DNA of 41,135 nucleotides from Verrucomicrobiota bacterium (GTDB lineage Bacteria; Verrucomicrobiota; Verrucomicrobiia; Palsa-1439): contig VHCW01000036.1 in the NCBI GenBank assembly GCA_016871575.1, positions 1 to 41,135 of the forward strand, read 5' to 3'. How positions within the stretch are numbered: the first letter of the stretch is position 1; each line of letters begins with the position of its first letter. Both the position numbers and the translations under genes were made by a program. The notes under the pieces were generated by a model, which did no database searches, had not been told where the DNA came from, and saw only the letters and a program-made list of their open reading frames with translations. This document shows, piece by piece, positions 1-12,096 of this stretch.

Positions 1-2
1 TG

Positions 3-107
3 CGGCTGTTGGCAGCGGACGGCGCTGATGATTGGCTGCCCGCGCAACGCGAGCGATTGACCACCGATGTTCCCGCCCTTCTGCGCCTCATCCAAGCCAA
101 ATTATGA
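3..107 (+). CDS. C-terminal tail of an unidentified protein (5' end outside window)
   Basis: An open frame enters from the left edge and gives 34 residues before a TGA at 105-107, ending in VPALLRLIQAKL. The amphipathic, leucine-rich helix looks like a genuine protein end. Nothing in it identifies a family. It converges with the minus-strand methyltransferase that ends at 110, leaving only 2 bases between the two stops. Confidence 0.4.
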   Translation, partial: RLLAADGADDWLPAQRERLTTDVPALLRLIQAKL

Positions 108-109
108 AC

Positions 110-661
110 TCAAAACAAAAAGCCCTGCTTGCGGTACTGTATGTACCGGTCTCCAAACTTTTGAATCATCTCCCGCTCCTCACATCGCCACCTCCACAAC
201 AGGAGCGGCACGTACCCGAACAGTGCTAATGCCAATGCGCCAAACGCATTGGCGACCAAGGGCACTGATACAATTTCCAGCATGATTGCACTGTACGCCG
301 GATGACGGACATACCGGTAAATGCCCTCCGTGACTAGACGGTGTTCCGCCCGAATCTCTAGATCCAGACTCCAGAACCGCCCCAGTGTTCGAATCGCCGT
401 CAACCGTACCACCAGCGAGACGACAAATAACGTCACCCCCCCTGCCGTCACCACATAATGGATTGTCCTCGGCCAGAAAAAATACTCCACGCCCGTTACT
501 GCAAAAACTACCAGATACAAGGTGTGCAGCGCCGTGTACGACCATTCCATCTTGCGCTCGCCGCGTTCTGCTTTCTGGCTGAAACGAAATTCATACAGAC
601 GCTCACCAAGCGCTCCAATGAGAAACATAACCAGAAATAAACCGAAGTTCATAATGCACAT
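110..661 (-). CDS. isoprenylcysteine carboxyl methyltransferase (ICMT/PEMT-like) family membrane protein
   Basis: Small integral membrane protein of 183 residues with four or five hydrophobic segments. The C-terminal half carries the family signature: IYRYVRHPAYS at 114-124, with the RHP at 119-121, followed by paired glutamates E161-E162 and FGDRYIQY at 169-176. In the ICMT/PEMT superfamily these residues bind S-adenosylmethionine and shape the active site; the methyl acceptor cannot be read from sequence. The start at 661 (MCIM) is a choice: an ATG at 652 (MNFG) is equally plausible and neither has a clear ribosome binding site. It is divergent from the SDR gene at 720, so 662-719 should hold both promoters. 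An open frame continues upstream but only as antisense to the SDR gene. Confidence 0.8.
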   Translation of the reverse strand: MCIMNFGLFLVMFLIGALGERLYEFRFSQKAERGERKMEWSYTALHTLYLVVFAVTGVEYFFWPRTIHYVVTAGGVTLFVVSLVVRLTAIRTLGRFWSLDLEIRAEHRLVTEGIYRYVRHPAYSAIMLEIVSVPLVANAFGALALALFGYVPLLLWRWRCEEREMIQKFGDRYIQYRKQGFLF

Positions 662-719
662 GATTATAATGCTGGCGTTTGCCGGTTCAAATCCATAAAT
701 TCGGGTTCGCACACCCGTC

Positions 720-1529
720 ATGAGCACGCACAAGAAGAAACGATTTACAGACCGGGTTGTCCTCATTACCGGTGCCAGCACCGGCATCGGACTGGCCGCT
801 GCGCGCGCCTTCGCGCAGGAAGGCGCCCAACTCGTGATTGCTTCCCGCAACGCCGACCGCCTGCGCCAAGCCGCCGAGGGATTCTCCACTGATGTCCTCG
901 GTGTGTCCTGCGACGTCTCGAAACGTTCCGAAGTGGATGCCCTCATCGAGCAAGCGGTGGCCAGATTTGGTCGTATTGACATCCTCGTCAACAACGCTGC
1001 CGTCGGCATCCTCGGCCCGCTCGATGTTGTTCAACCCGCCGATGCCGTCGCGTTGTTCGCGACCAATTTCTTCGGTGTCTTCCACTGTTGCCAAGCCGTC
1101 CTTCCCCAAATGAAACGCCAAGGTGGTGGGCAGATCATCAACATCGCTTCCCTCGCCGGGCTGCGCGGCATCCCCAATGCCATTTACAGCGCCTCGAAGG
1201 CCGCCGTCATTTCCCTTTCCGAGACGTTGCGGCTGGAAACCAAATCCCACCAGATCACCGTAACTGTCCTCTGCCCCGGCCGCGTGCGCGATTCCGACAC
1301 GACGTTTTTTGAAACCGCAAAGAAGTACGGTCCCGTCGAATTGTGCAAGTCACCCGCGCTGCTCACTGCCGATGAAGTCACCCGCGTGTTGCTCAACGCT
1401 GCCGCCAAGCACAAACGGCTCGTCGTGTTCCCCTTCCACGCATGGCTGCTGTACGTCATCAATAGGATCGCTCCGCGTGTTGCCGACGCGCTTGTTTACC
1501 GGCAAATGCCACAGTCCAGAGAACACTGA
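720..1529 (+). CDS. SDR family NAD(P)-dependent oxidoreductase
   Basis: Classical short-chain dehydrogenase/reductase of 269 residues. The Rossmann cofactor motif GASTGIG lies at 18-24, NNAA at 91-94, the catalytic serine in NIASLAG near S144, and YSASK with Y156 and K160. The length and motif spacing are normal for a classical SDR. The C-terminal 40 residues are hydrophobic and basic (FPFHAWLLYVINRIAPR), which suggests membrane association, as seen in many lipid- or fatty-acid-linked SDRs. The substrate is not predictable. The next gene begins 2 bases after its stop, so it is probably cotranscribed with the epimerase, the VanZ-like gene and ligA. Confidence 0.9.
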   Translation: MSTHKKKRFTDRVVLITGASTGIGLAAARAFAQEGAQLVIASRNADRLRQAAEGFSTDVLGVSCDVSKRSEVDALIEQAVARFGRIDILVNNAAVGILGPLDVVQPADAVALFATNFFGVFHCCQAVLPQMKRQGGGQIINIASLAGLRGIPNAIYSASKAAVISLSETLRLETKSHQITVTVLCPGRVRDSDTTFFETAKKYGPVELCKSPALLTADEVTRVLLNAAAKHKRLVVFPFHAWLLYVINRIAPRVADALVYRQMPQSREH

Positions 1530-1531
1530 CC

Positions 1532-2502
1532 ATGCGCGCTGTCATTACCGGAGCCACCGGCCTGCTTGGCCGACACATCGCCACCGCCCTCCACGCGCAA
1601 GGTTACGACATCACCGCCATCGTTCGCGAAACTTCCGACAGGACTTTCCTCAACCAACTCGGCGTCCAGTTCCACGCCGCCGACCTCAGCCGCAAAGGCG
1701 CTCTTGTTCCGGAAGTGTTTCGGAATGCCGACGTTGTCTTTCACTGCGCCGCTGCTGTCACCGACTGGGCGCCGTGGCCGTATTTTGTCGCCAACACCAT
1801 TGACGCTACGTGCCGCGTCTGCGACGCGATGACCGTCGCCGGTTGCCGGCGGCTCGTGCACATCAGCACTGTCGGCGTTTATGGACGTCCGCACACCACC
1901 TCGCAGTTGCGCGAAGACCAGCCGTACAGTTCCATCGGACGCTGGGACTACTACACCAACAGCAAAATCGCCGCCGAACAAATCGTCCGCGCCCGGCACG
2001 ACCTTGATGTCACCATTCTTCGCCCCGCGATGATCTACGGCCCCGGCACGCACGGCCTTGTCGCCCGCGTCGCCGACTATCTGCGCACCGGCAAAGCCGC
2101 CATCGCCGGCGATCCCGGGGTCACGTTGCCGTTGGTGCACGTCGAGGATGTCACGCGCGCTGCTCTCCTCGCTGCCACGACGCCGGCGGCGATTGGCGAG
2201 GCGTTCAACATCGTCAACCCCGAACCGGTCACGCAAGCCGATTTCTTCAACACCATCGCCAGCCTGCTCGGCTTGTCCTCCGCTACCAAACGCATCCCCT
2301 ACCGACTTGCCTACACCGCTGGGTTGCTTGCGGAGATTGTTGCGCACGCCACGCGCTCCGCTGTGCCGCCACTGTTCAGTCGCTACCGTGTGTCGCTCTT
2401 TGGACACCAGCGCCGCTACGCCATCGAGAAAGCCGTCGTCACGCTGGGCTGGCAACCGCGGATTGCATTTCACGACGGCATCCGCCAAACTGTCGCCACA
2501 CT

Positions 2503-2506
<4 letters not shown>
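1532..2506 (+). CDS. NAD-dependent epimerase/dehydratase family protein (extended SDR)
   Basis: Extended SDR of 324 residues. It has the N-terminal GATGLLG dinucleotide-binding motif at 7-13, an active-site serine in HISTVGVYG (S112), and Y141-K145 in YTNSK. DLDVTILRPAMIYGPG is the usual extended-SDR strand, and the C-terminal half resembles 3-beta-hydroxysteroid dehydrogenase/dihydroflavonol reductase-like members more than sugar epimerases. The product could act on a sterol-like, terpenoid or sugar-nucleotide substrate. Its stop overlaps the start of the VanZ-like gene (ATGA, 2503-2506), indicating translational coupling. Confidence 0.85.
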
Positions 2507-6300
<3,794 letters not shown>

Positions 6301-6547
6301 ATCTAATGGTCATTTCACCGGCAAGACGGTCGTCGTCACCGGCACGCTGGAGCAATTCAGCCGCGCAGAAGCCCAAGAAGCCCTCCGCCGCGCCGGCGCA
6401 AACGTCACCGACAGCGTCAGCAAGAAGACAGATTTCCTGGTGGTCGGCGCCGAGGCCGGCAGCAAACTCGACAAGGCGCAGAAGCTCGGTGTCAAAACGT
6501 TGACAGAGGCCGAGTTCGTCAAGATGCTCGGATAGATTGCGAACACC

Positions 6548-7177
6548 ATGCTTGTCTTCATTGATGAATCGGGAGACGCCGGGCTGAAGTTGGATGCCGG
6601 CTCGACGGAGTATTTCATCGTGACGCTGGTGGCATTTGAGGACAACGAGGAGGCGTTGGCGGCAGATCAGCGAATTCAACTGTTGAAACGGGAGTTGGGG
6701 CTGCGACCGGAGTTCGAGTTCAAGTTCAACCGGGCGAAACGGGAGTTCCGCGAGGCGTTTCTGTCGGCAGTGGCGCGATACGAGTTCTTCTACCTCAGCA
6801 TCGTGATCAACAAGGCAAAGCTCACCGGAACGGGTTTCAAGTTCAAGGAGTCGTTCTACAAGTACGCGTGCAGCTTGGTATTCCAGAACGCCAAGCCGCA
6901 CCTTGACCGCGCGACGGTGGTGATTGATGGTAGCGGCAGCCGGGATTTCCGGCGTCAGCTTGGTTCCTACTTGCGCCGCCGGGTGAATCCTGACGCGGGC
7001 GACGCGCGGCACATCGGCAGGATCAAGATTCAGGATTCACGCCAGAACAACTTGCTGCAACTGGCAGACATGGTTTGTGGCGCGGTGGCCCGCAGTCACG
7101 GCCCAAAGGACGACGCGCTGGTTTATCGGCAGTTGATTGCGCATCGGGAAATTTATGTCCAGCTTTGGCCCAAATAG
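6548..7177 (+). CDS. DUF3800 domain-containing protein
   Basis: 209 residues matching DUF3800: an N-terminal FIDESGD at 4-10, a central VVIDGSGSRDF, and a C-terminal NNLLQLADMVCGAVAR. These acidic residues fit the RNase H-like fold proposed for the family. Members are frequent in mobile and defence-rich regions, but no substrate is established. Base composition matches the native chromosome, unlike the three genes before it, so it may have been the original neighbour of ligA. It starts 12 bases after the BRCT gene and may be cotranscribed with it. Confidence 0.85.
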   Translation: MLVFIDESGDAGLKLDAGSTEYFIVTLVAFEDNEEALAADQRIQLLKRELGLRPEFEFKFNRAKREFREAFLSAVARYEFFYLSIVINKAKLTGTGFKFKESFYKYACSLVFQNAKPHLDRATVVIDGSGSRDFRRQLGSYLRRRVNPDAGDARHIGRIKIQDSRQNNLLQLADMVCGAVARSHGPKDDALVYRQLIAHREIYVQLWPK

Positions 7178-7179
7178 AA

Positions 7180-7239
7180 GAGCCCCGACTCTATCCTTGC
7201 GGAACGCGCACCATACGGTGACAGTTCGAGTCGAGGCTC
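7180..7239. repeat. intergenic inverted repeat with nested hairpin
   Basis: GAGCCCCGACTC (7180-7191) pairs with GAGTCGAGGCTC (7228-7239) with one mismatch. A small CACC-atac-GGTG hairpin (7209-7220) lies between the arms. TATCCTT (7192-7198) can also pair with AAGGATA (7251-7257) just outside. It begins 3 bases after the DUF3800 stop. It could help end transcription, but no T-run follows on the plus strand, so a structured RNA or a protein-binding palindrome is equally possible. Confidence 0.4.
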
Positions 7240-7273
7240 AATTCCGAGTGAAGGATAACGATTTGCAGGCCAA

Positions 7274-7306
7274 TGTCAACAACTCAACTTGACACAACTC
7301 AACTTG
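7274..7306. repeat. short tandem direct repeat in the intergenic region
   Basis: ACAACTCAACTTG occurs twice in close succession upstream of the radical SAM gene, which begins at 7424. Nothing else is recognisable in 7240-7423 beyond two TTGACA hexamers without a convincing -10 partner. Confidence 0.4.
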
Positions 7307-7423
7307 CGCAATACCGCCTGACGCTTGACAATTGCCTGCCGGGCCGGGAGAGTTGCCCCATGAATCAGGAATTACGACGCCGTTGGGCAGAGGGAAATCA
7401 TCAGCGACAACCGACATACTTCC

Positions 7424-8836
7424 ATGACTGATTTTTTGATTGTGCAGCCGCCGGTCAGTTTTACGAACAAGGCGGCAAACTACAACTACGAGTCGGTGGG
7501 AGGCATCGGCATGGCCTATCTTCTGGAGATTCTGCGGCGGGCCGGGATCTCGTGCCGGGTGATTTCCAACCACAAAGCCCAACTCAGCATTGACGAGTTG
7601 TTGGATGTTTGCGAGCGCGACAAGGTGAAGGTCCTCGGCATCTCCGCGTTCACGGCGCAAATCCGCTCGGCCGTGCTCCTGGCAGAAGCAGCCAAGAAAC
7701 GGTTCGGCGACAAGTTGCACGTCACGCTCGGCGGGGTGCACATCGGCGTGGACCCGGAGATCGTGCGGCGGTATCCGTGTTTCGACAGCGGCGCCGTCGG
7801 CGAATGCGAAGACTTTATCGTGGAATTCGTCAGCCGAATCCTTGCCGGCGAGAACATTACCGGCGCGCACTACGCGAAAAGCCCGCAGGATTTGGATGCG
7901 CTGCCGTTCCCCGATTACGAAGGCGTTGAGAACAGCGGATTCAGTTACAGGGACACAGTGGAGATTCTGGCGACGCGCGGTTGTCCGCACCGGTGCGGCT
8001 ACTGTTGTTCGCCGTTCCTGAAGGAAAAGGTGCGGGGACGTTCCCCGGAGAACATCGTGGCGGAGATGAAGGAACGGATGCGGCACGGCACGCGCGAGAT
8101 GTTTTTCACGGACGACGCCGCCACGATCAACAAGAAGCGCACCATTGCGATGTGCGAGGAGATGATCCGCCAGCGGCTGAAACTGAAGTTCCACATGATC
8201 ACCCGCGTGGATTATCTGAACGAGGAGGTCGTGCGGGCGCTGAAGATGGCCGGGTGCCGGTCGTTGATGCTGGGCATCGAGAGCGGCAACGAACGGATCC
8301 GCAACGAGAGCATCGGCAAGAAGCTGAAGGACGATTCCATTTTCACCGGCATGGCGCTGTTGCGAAAGCACAACATTCACACGGACCTGTTCTTCATGAT
8401 CGGCCACCCCGGCGAAACCGAGGATGACATCCGGGACTCCATCGAATTTCCCTATCGCCTGGAAAAGGCCGGGCTGACGAACATCCAACAGACCGGTTAT
8501 CATCTCAGTTGGCCATTTCCCGGCACGGAGTACTTCCAGTGGTGCGTGAGCAAAGGCCAGTTCAGCGCGTCGCTGGTGGACGAGTACATCGCCGGGAAAC
8601 TGGGCGACGGTTTCACCAGCCACTGGCCGTACCTGATTCCCGAAGGGTTGACGCTGGAGAAGATGCTCCGCTACCGCGACGAGGCGCACCGGCGGTTTTA
8701 TTTGCGGCCCCGCTATGTGGCGCGCCGGTTCTTCTATCATCTCTCCGACCCGAAGAAGCTCATCGGCGACGTGAAGAACGGGCTTTCCGTGTTGCGGCGC
8801 GGCACTTCGATGCGGGAAGTCAACTACGACGCATAA
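7424..8836 (+). CDS. B12-binding domain-containing radical SAM protein
   Basis: 470 residues. The N-terminal half (about 1-145) is a cobalamin-binding-type domain ending in LHVTLGGVH, with GGVH at 103-106. The radical SAM core follows, with the cluster-binding motif CPHRCGYC (C187, C191, C194) and MLGIESGNERI, the usual SAM-contacting strand. The C-terminal 90 residues are basic and aromatic. Enzymes of this architecture carry out methylations or rearrangements at unactivated carbons in lipids, hopanoids or natural products; the substrate cannot be assigned here. It stands alone between the DUF3800 gene and scpA. No clear ribosome binding site precedes the ATG. Confidence 0.88.
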   Translation: MTDFLIVQPPVSFTNKAANYNYESVGGIGMAYLLEILRRAGISCRVISNHKAQLSIDELLDVCERDKVKVLGISAFTAQIRSAVLLAEAAKKRFGDKLHVTLGGVHIGVDPEIVRRYPCFDSGAVGECEDFIVEFVSRILAGENITGAHYAKSPQDLDALPFPDYEGVENSGFSYRDTVEILATRGCPHRCGYCCSPFLKEKVRGRSPENIVAEMKERMRHGTREMFFTDDAATINKKRTIAMCEEMIRQRLKLKFHMITRVDYLNEEVVRALKMAGCRSLMLGIESGNERIRNESIGKKLKDDSIFTGMALLRKHNIHTDLFFMIGHPGETEDDIRDSIEFPYRLEKAGLTNIQQTGYHLSWPFPGTEYFQWCVSKGQFSASLVDEYIAGKLGDGFTSHWPYLIPEGLTLEKMLRYRDEAHRRFYLRPRYVARRFFYHLSDPKKLIGDVKNGLSVLRRGTSMREVNYDA

Positions 8837-8887
8837 TCGCGCGCCGGGACAAAGCCAGAAACACCTGTTGCCGCAGTGGGCAGGCGT

Positions 8888-9643
8888 ATGATAGGAAAGT
8901 CCCCCGCTGACCAGATGGAATCCGATTACAAAGTCAAACTGGAGGTCTTCGAGGGACCGCTCGACCTGTTGCTCTACCTCATCAAGAAAGAGGAGGTGGA
9001 CATCTATGATATTCCCATCGAGCGGATCACCAACCAGTACATGGAATACCTCTCGCTGATGCAGTTGCTCAACCTCGAAGTCGCCGGCGAGTTCCTCGTG
9101 ATGGCGGCGACGCTGATGTACATCAAAAGCCGGATGCTCCTGCCGGTGGACCAGCAGGTCACCGACGCGGAGGCCGAGGAGGGCGAAGATCCGCGGTGGG
9201 AATTGATCCGCCAGCTTGTCGAATACAAGAAGTTCAAGGAAACCGCCGCCCAGCTTGGGCAACGCGAGGAGGAACAGGCGAACCTGTTCACCCGCGCCGG
9301 CGACAGCGGCATCACCGTGGACATGAAGCAGGTGCCGCTGGCCGAGGTCAGCATTTTCGACCTGATTGCGGCGTTCAACGAGGTGCTCAAGAAAGCCAGC
9401 GCCCGCGAGGATTTTCACGAGATTTACGAGGAACGATTCACGGTCAGCGACAAAATCGAGGAAATCCTTTATACTCTGCGCGACCGTTCGGAAATACGGT
9501 TCGTGGAACTGTTTTCCGAGAACGCAAACCGCGCCGAGGTGGTGGTGACGTTCCTGGCGTTGCTGGAACTGATCCGCCTGAAACGGCTGCGGGTGCGCCA
9601 GATGGAAGCATTCGGCGAAATTAACGTGGTGAAAGTGACATGA
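8888..9643 (+). CDS. scpA: segregation and condensation protein A (ScpA)
   Basis: Kleisin subunit that bridges the SMC ATPase heads and recruits ScpB in chromosome condensation. The diagnostic N-terminus is VKLEVFEGPLDLLLYLIKKE, followed by DIYDIPIERITNQYMEYL and AGEFLVMAATLMYIKSRMLLP. The C-terminal winged helix (about 175-251) includes FVELFSENANRAEVVVTFLA and LIRLKRLRV, the SMC-binding end. ATG 8888 is used; ATG 8915 (MESDYKV) would also fit and neither has a strong ribosome binding site. The stop overlaps the scpB start by 4 bases. Confidence 0.95.
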   Translation: MIGKSPADQMESDYKVKLEVFEGPLDLLLYLIKKEEVDIYDIPIERITNQYMEYLSLMQLLNLEVAGEFLVMAATLMYIKSRMLLPVDQQVTDAEAEEGEDPRWELIRQLVEYKKFKETAAQLGQREEEQANLFTRAGDSGITVDMKQVPLAEVSIFDLIAAFNEVLKKASAREDFHEIYEERFTVSDKIEEILYTLRDRSEIRFVELFSENANRAEVVVTFLALLELIRLKRLRVRQMEAFGEINVVKVT

Positions 9644-10317
9644 CATTGGAACTGAAACGAATCATTGAAGCGATGCTGTTTGCGGCAGAACGCCCGTTGA
9701 CGACGCGCGAGATGCGCGCCATCTTCGCCGAGGCCACCGATGAGGAACAACCCGGCGCGACCGCGGCCTTCCGCAACGTGCGCGAGGCCCAGATTGTCGC
9801 CGCGCTGGAAGAACTCAAGATTGACCTGCAAACCCAGCCGCGGGCGTTCCAGCTTGTCGAGATCGCCGGCGGCTGGCGTTTGATCAGCCACGCCGAGTAT
9901 GCGCCGTGGCTGAAGAAACTGCTCGACGAGGCGCGCCCGCACCGGCTTTCCCAGCCGTCGCTGGAGACGCTTTCGATCATCGCGTTGCGCCAGCCGATTT
10001 CGCGCGCCGACATCGCCGCCATCCGCGGCGTCGAGGTGGACGGCGTGATCAAGACGCTCCTGGAACGCGACCTCATCACCATCGTCGGGCGCAACGAAAA
10101 AGCGATCGGCCGGCCGCTGCTGTACGGCACCACGCAGCGGTTTCTGGAACATTTCGGCCTGCGCAACCTTGACGATGTGCCCAAAGCCGCCGAACTTCGC
10201 CTGCAAGCCGCGGCCTTGCGCACGGCAGAACAACAAGTGGAACAGAAACAGGAACAACCGTCGGAGACTGAAGTCATCCATGAAGGAAAACCTCAAGAGC
10301 CTACGCAACCAAATTGA
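9640..10317 (+). CDS. scpB: segregation and condensation protein B (ScpB)
   Basis: 225-residue partner of ScpA in the SMC-ScpAB condensin. It has two winged-helix domains: residues 1-90 (LKRIIEAMLFAAERPLT) and about 95-180 (SQPSLETLSIIALRQPISRADIAAIRGVEVDGV), the latter being the family signature. The tail from 185 is glutamine- and glutamate-rich and probably disordered. Its end overlaps the start of pheA by 38 bases, so scpA-scpB-pheA look like one operon. Confidence 0.95.
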   Translation: MTLELKRIIEAMLFAAERPLTTREMRAIFAEATDEEQPGATAAFRNVREAQIVAALEELKIDLQTQPRAFQLVEIAGGWRLISHAEYAPWLKKLLDEARPHRLSQPSLETLSIIALRQPISRADIAAIRGVEVDGVIKTLLERDLITIVGRNEKAIGRPLLYGTTQRFLEHFGLRNLDDVPKAAELRLQAAALRTAEQQVEQKQEQPSETEVIHEGKPQEPTQPN

Positions 10318-11350
10318 CACGATTGACCAGCGCCTCGTGCATCTGCTCAACGAACGCACGACGCATGTGCTCAAGATCGGCAAGATCAAACGCGCCGCCG
10401 GCCAGGAGATTTACGCGCCCCACCGCGAGGAAGCCGTCCTGCAACGGATCGTGCGCGGGAACAAGGGACCGCTGACAAACCAATCGTTGCGGGCGATTTA
10501 CCGCGAGGTCATGTCCAGCGCGTTGGCGCTGGAGAAACCGCTGACGATTGCCTACCTCGGCCCCGAAGCGACCTACTCGCACATGGCCTCGGTCAAGAAA
10601 TTCGGATCCAGCCTCCGCTACGTGCCGCAGTTGAACATCGCCGACGTGTTCACCGAGGTCGCCAAGGGACGCGCCGACTACGGCGTGGTGCCGATTGAGA
10701 ACACGACCGAGGGCGCCGTCACGCACACCTACGACATGTTCGTCCACAGCGAGCTGAAAATTTGCGCCCAGACGTTGTTGCGCATCCGCCACAACCTGAT
10801 GTCCAGCGGCGAGCGTCCCCAGATTCGCACGCTGTACTCGATCCCGCAGGTGCTTGCCCAGTGCCGGCAATGGCTGCAGTTGAACATGCCGCGCGTCGAG
10901 CTGCTGGAGGTCTCCAGCAGCGCCCGCGCCGCGCAAATCGCCAAGGAAGACTCCTCGTCCGGCGCGATTGCCAGCGAACTGGCGGCGGAGATTTACGGCC
11001 TGAACATCCACGAACGCCACATCCAGGATTCCAGCGAAAACGTCACCCGCTTCCTCATCATCGGCCGCCAATCGTCGCCGCCCACCGGCAACGACAAAAC
11101 CTCGATCATGTTCAGCGTCCAGGACCGGATCGGCGCGTTGCATGACTGCGTGGCCGCGCTCAAGAAATTCAAGATCAACATGACCAAGATCGAATCGCGC
11201 CCGAACCGGCAGAAGGCGTGGGAATACTATTTCTTCGTGGATTTCCTCGGACACGCCGAGGACGCGCGCGTCAAGAAGGCGATGGCCGAGCTGGCCAAGC
11301 ACACGATGTTCGTGAAAGTCCTCGGCAGCTACCCCAACATCAACGGCTGA
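10280..11350 (+). CDS. pheA: bifunctional chorismate mutase/prephenate dehydratase
   Basis: Converts chorismate to prephenate and then phenylpyruvate in phenylalanine synthesis. The 356 residues hold an AroQ-type chorismate mutase domain (1-85, IDTIDQRLVHLLNERT), a prephenate dehydratase domain (about 92-270) with YLGPEATYSH, PIENTTEGAV and NVTRF, and a C-terminal ACT domain with ALHDCVAALKKFKINMTKIESRP; ESRP is the phenylalanine-binding motif behind feedback inhibition. The start at 10280 begins the mutase helix. It lies inside the last 38 bases of scpB, and a longer frame upstream has no homology. Confidence 0.95.
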   Translation: MKENLKSLRNQIDTIDQRLVHLLNERTTHVLKIGKIKRAAGQEIYAPHREEAVLQRIVRGNKGPLTNQSLRAIYREVMSSALALEKPLTIAYLGPEATYSHMASVKKFGSSLRYVPQLNIADVFTEVAKGRADYGVVPIENTTEGAVTHTYDMFVHSELKICAQTLLRIRHNLMSSGERPQIRTLYSIPQVLAQCRQWLQLNMPRVELLEVSSSARAAQIAKEDSSSGAIASELAAEIYGLNIHERHIQDSSENVTRFLIIGRQSSPPTGNDKTSIMFSVQDRIGALHDCVAALKKFKINMTKIESRPNRQKAWEYYFFVDFLGHAEDARVKKAMAELAKHTMFVKVLGSYPNING

Positions 11351-11364
11351 TCGGACAGCGGAAC

Positions 11365-12096
11365 ATGACTTGGAAACAGGCATCTCGAAGGCTCCTGCGG
11401 AGGGTCGGCTTCGATGCCATGCGGTTCAATCCCCAGAACTCTCCGATCGCCCGGCGCAGACTCCTGCTCGCCCATCACCACATCAATGTCGTTCTCGACG
11501 TCGGCGGCAACACCGGCCAGTTCGCAGAACAACTCCGTCGCGATCTTGGTTTTGCCGGACGGATCGTCTCATTCGAGCCGCTATCCGAGGCGTTTGCGGC
11601 GTTGCAAGCCGCGGCGCAACGCGACGCGGCTTGGACCGCGCTGAATTTCGCCCTCGGCAATGCCGAGACAACCGGCTTGATCCATGTGGCCCAGAACTCC
11701 TACAGCAGCTCGTTGTTTCCGATGCTTGATACTCACACCACTGCTGCCCCAGATTCCAAGATAGTCGCCGGACAGCCCATCCGCATCCGCCGGCTTGATT
11801 CCGTCTTCAATGAGTTTTGCGACCCAACCGACCGCGTCTATCTGAAGATTGACACGCAAGGCTACGAAAAACACGTACTGGAAGGGGCGGAACAATCCCT
11901 CACCCGCATTGGTCTCGTTCAACTCGAAATGTCACTCACCCCCCTCTATGAGGGCGAGGCGCTTGTTGAGGAATTGTGGGGACTGCTCCGCGCGAAAGGC
12001 TATTGCCTTGTCGGTCTCGAACCGGGTTTCACCGACGAACGCAACGGTCACTTACTCCAAGTGGATGGCATCTTCCACCGCCCATTTCCTGTATGA
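11365..12096 (+). CDS. FkbM family methyltransferase
   Basis: 243 residues with a class I SAM-dependent fold: VVLDVGGNTGQF (motif I), IVSFEPLSEAF (acidic end of strand 2) and VYLKIDTQGYEKHVLEGAE, which is typical of the FkbM/Methyltransf_21 family. FkbM-like enzymes O-methylate sugars or polyketides, and the polysaccharide genes nearby favour a sugar. Its TGA overlaps the hisC start (ATGA at 12093-12096). The upstream gene is pheA, with 14 bases between, so it may be part of the same transcript. Confidence 0.88.
   Translation: MTWKQASRRLLRRVGFDAMRFNPQNSPIARRRLLLAHHHINVVLDVGGNTGQFAEQLRRDLGFAGRIVSFEPLSEAFAALQAAAQRDAAWTALNFALGNAETTGLIHVAQNSYSSSLFPMLDTHTTAAPDSKIVAGQPIRIRRLDSVFNEFCDPTDRVYLKIDTQGYEKHVLEGAEQSLTRIGLVQLEMSLTPLYEGEALVEELWGLLRAKGYCLVGLEPGFTDERNGHLLQVDGIFHRPFPV

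Noticed and set aside
7180-7239. Possible tRNA: a GTTCGAGTC-like T-loop beside a GAGGCTC acceptor-like end.
   Set aside because: The arms do not give a cloverleaf, the T-stem does not pair, and the span of 60 bases is too short.
7238-9646. Long minus-strand open frame of about 800 codons.
   Set aside because: It spans the radical SAM and scpA genes in antisense, has no domain, and its histidine- and leucine-rich sequence is a by-product of GC-rich codons.
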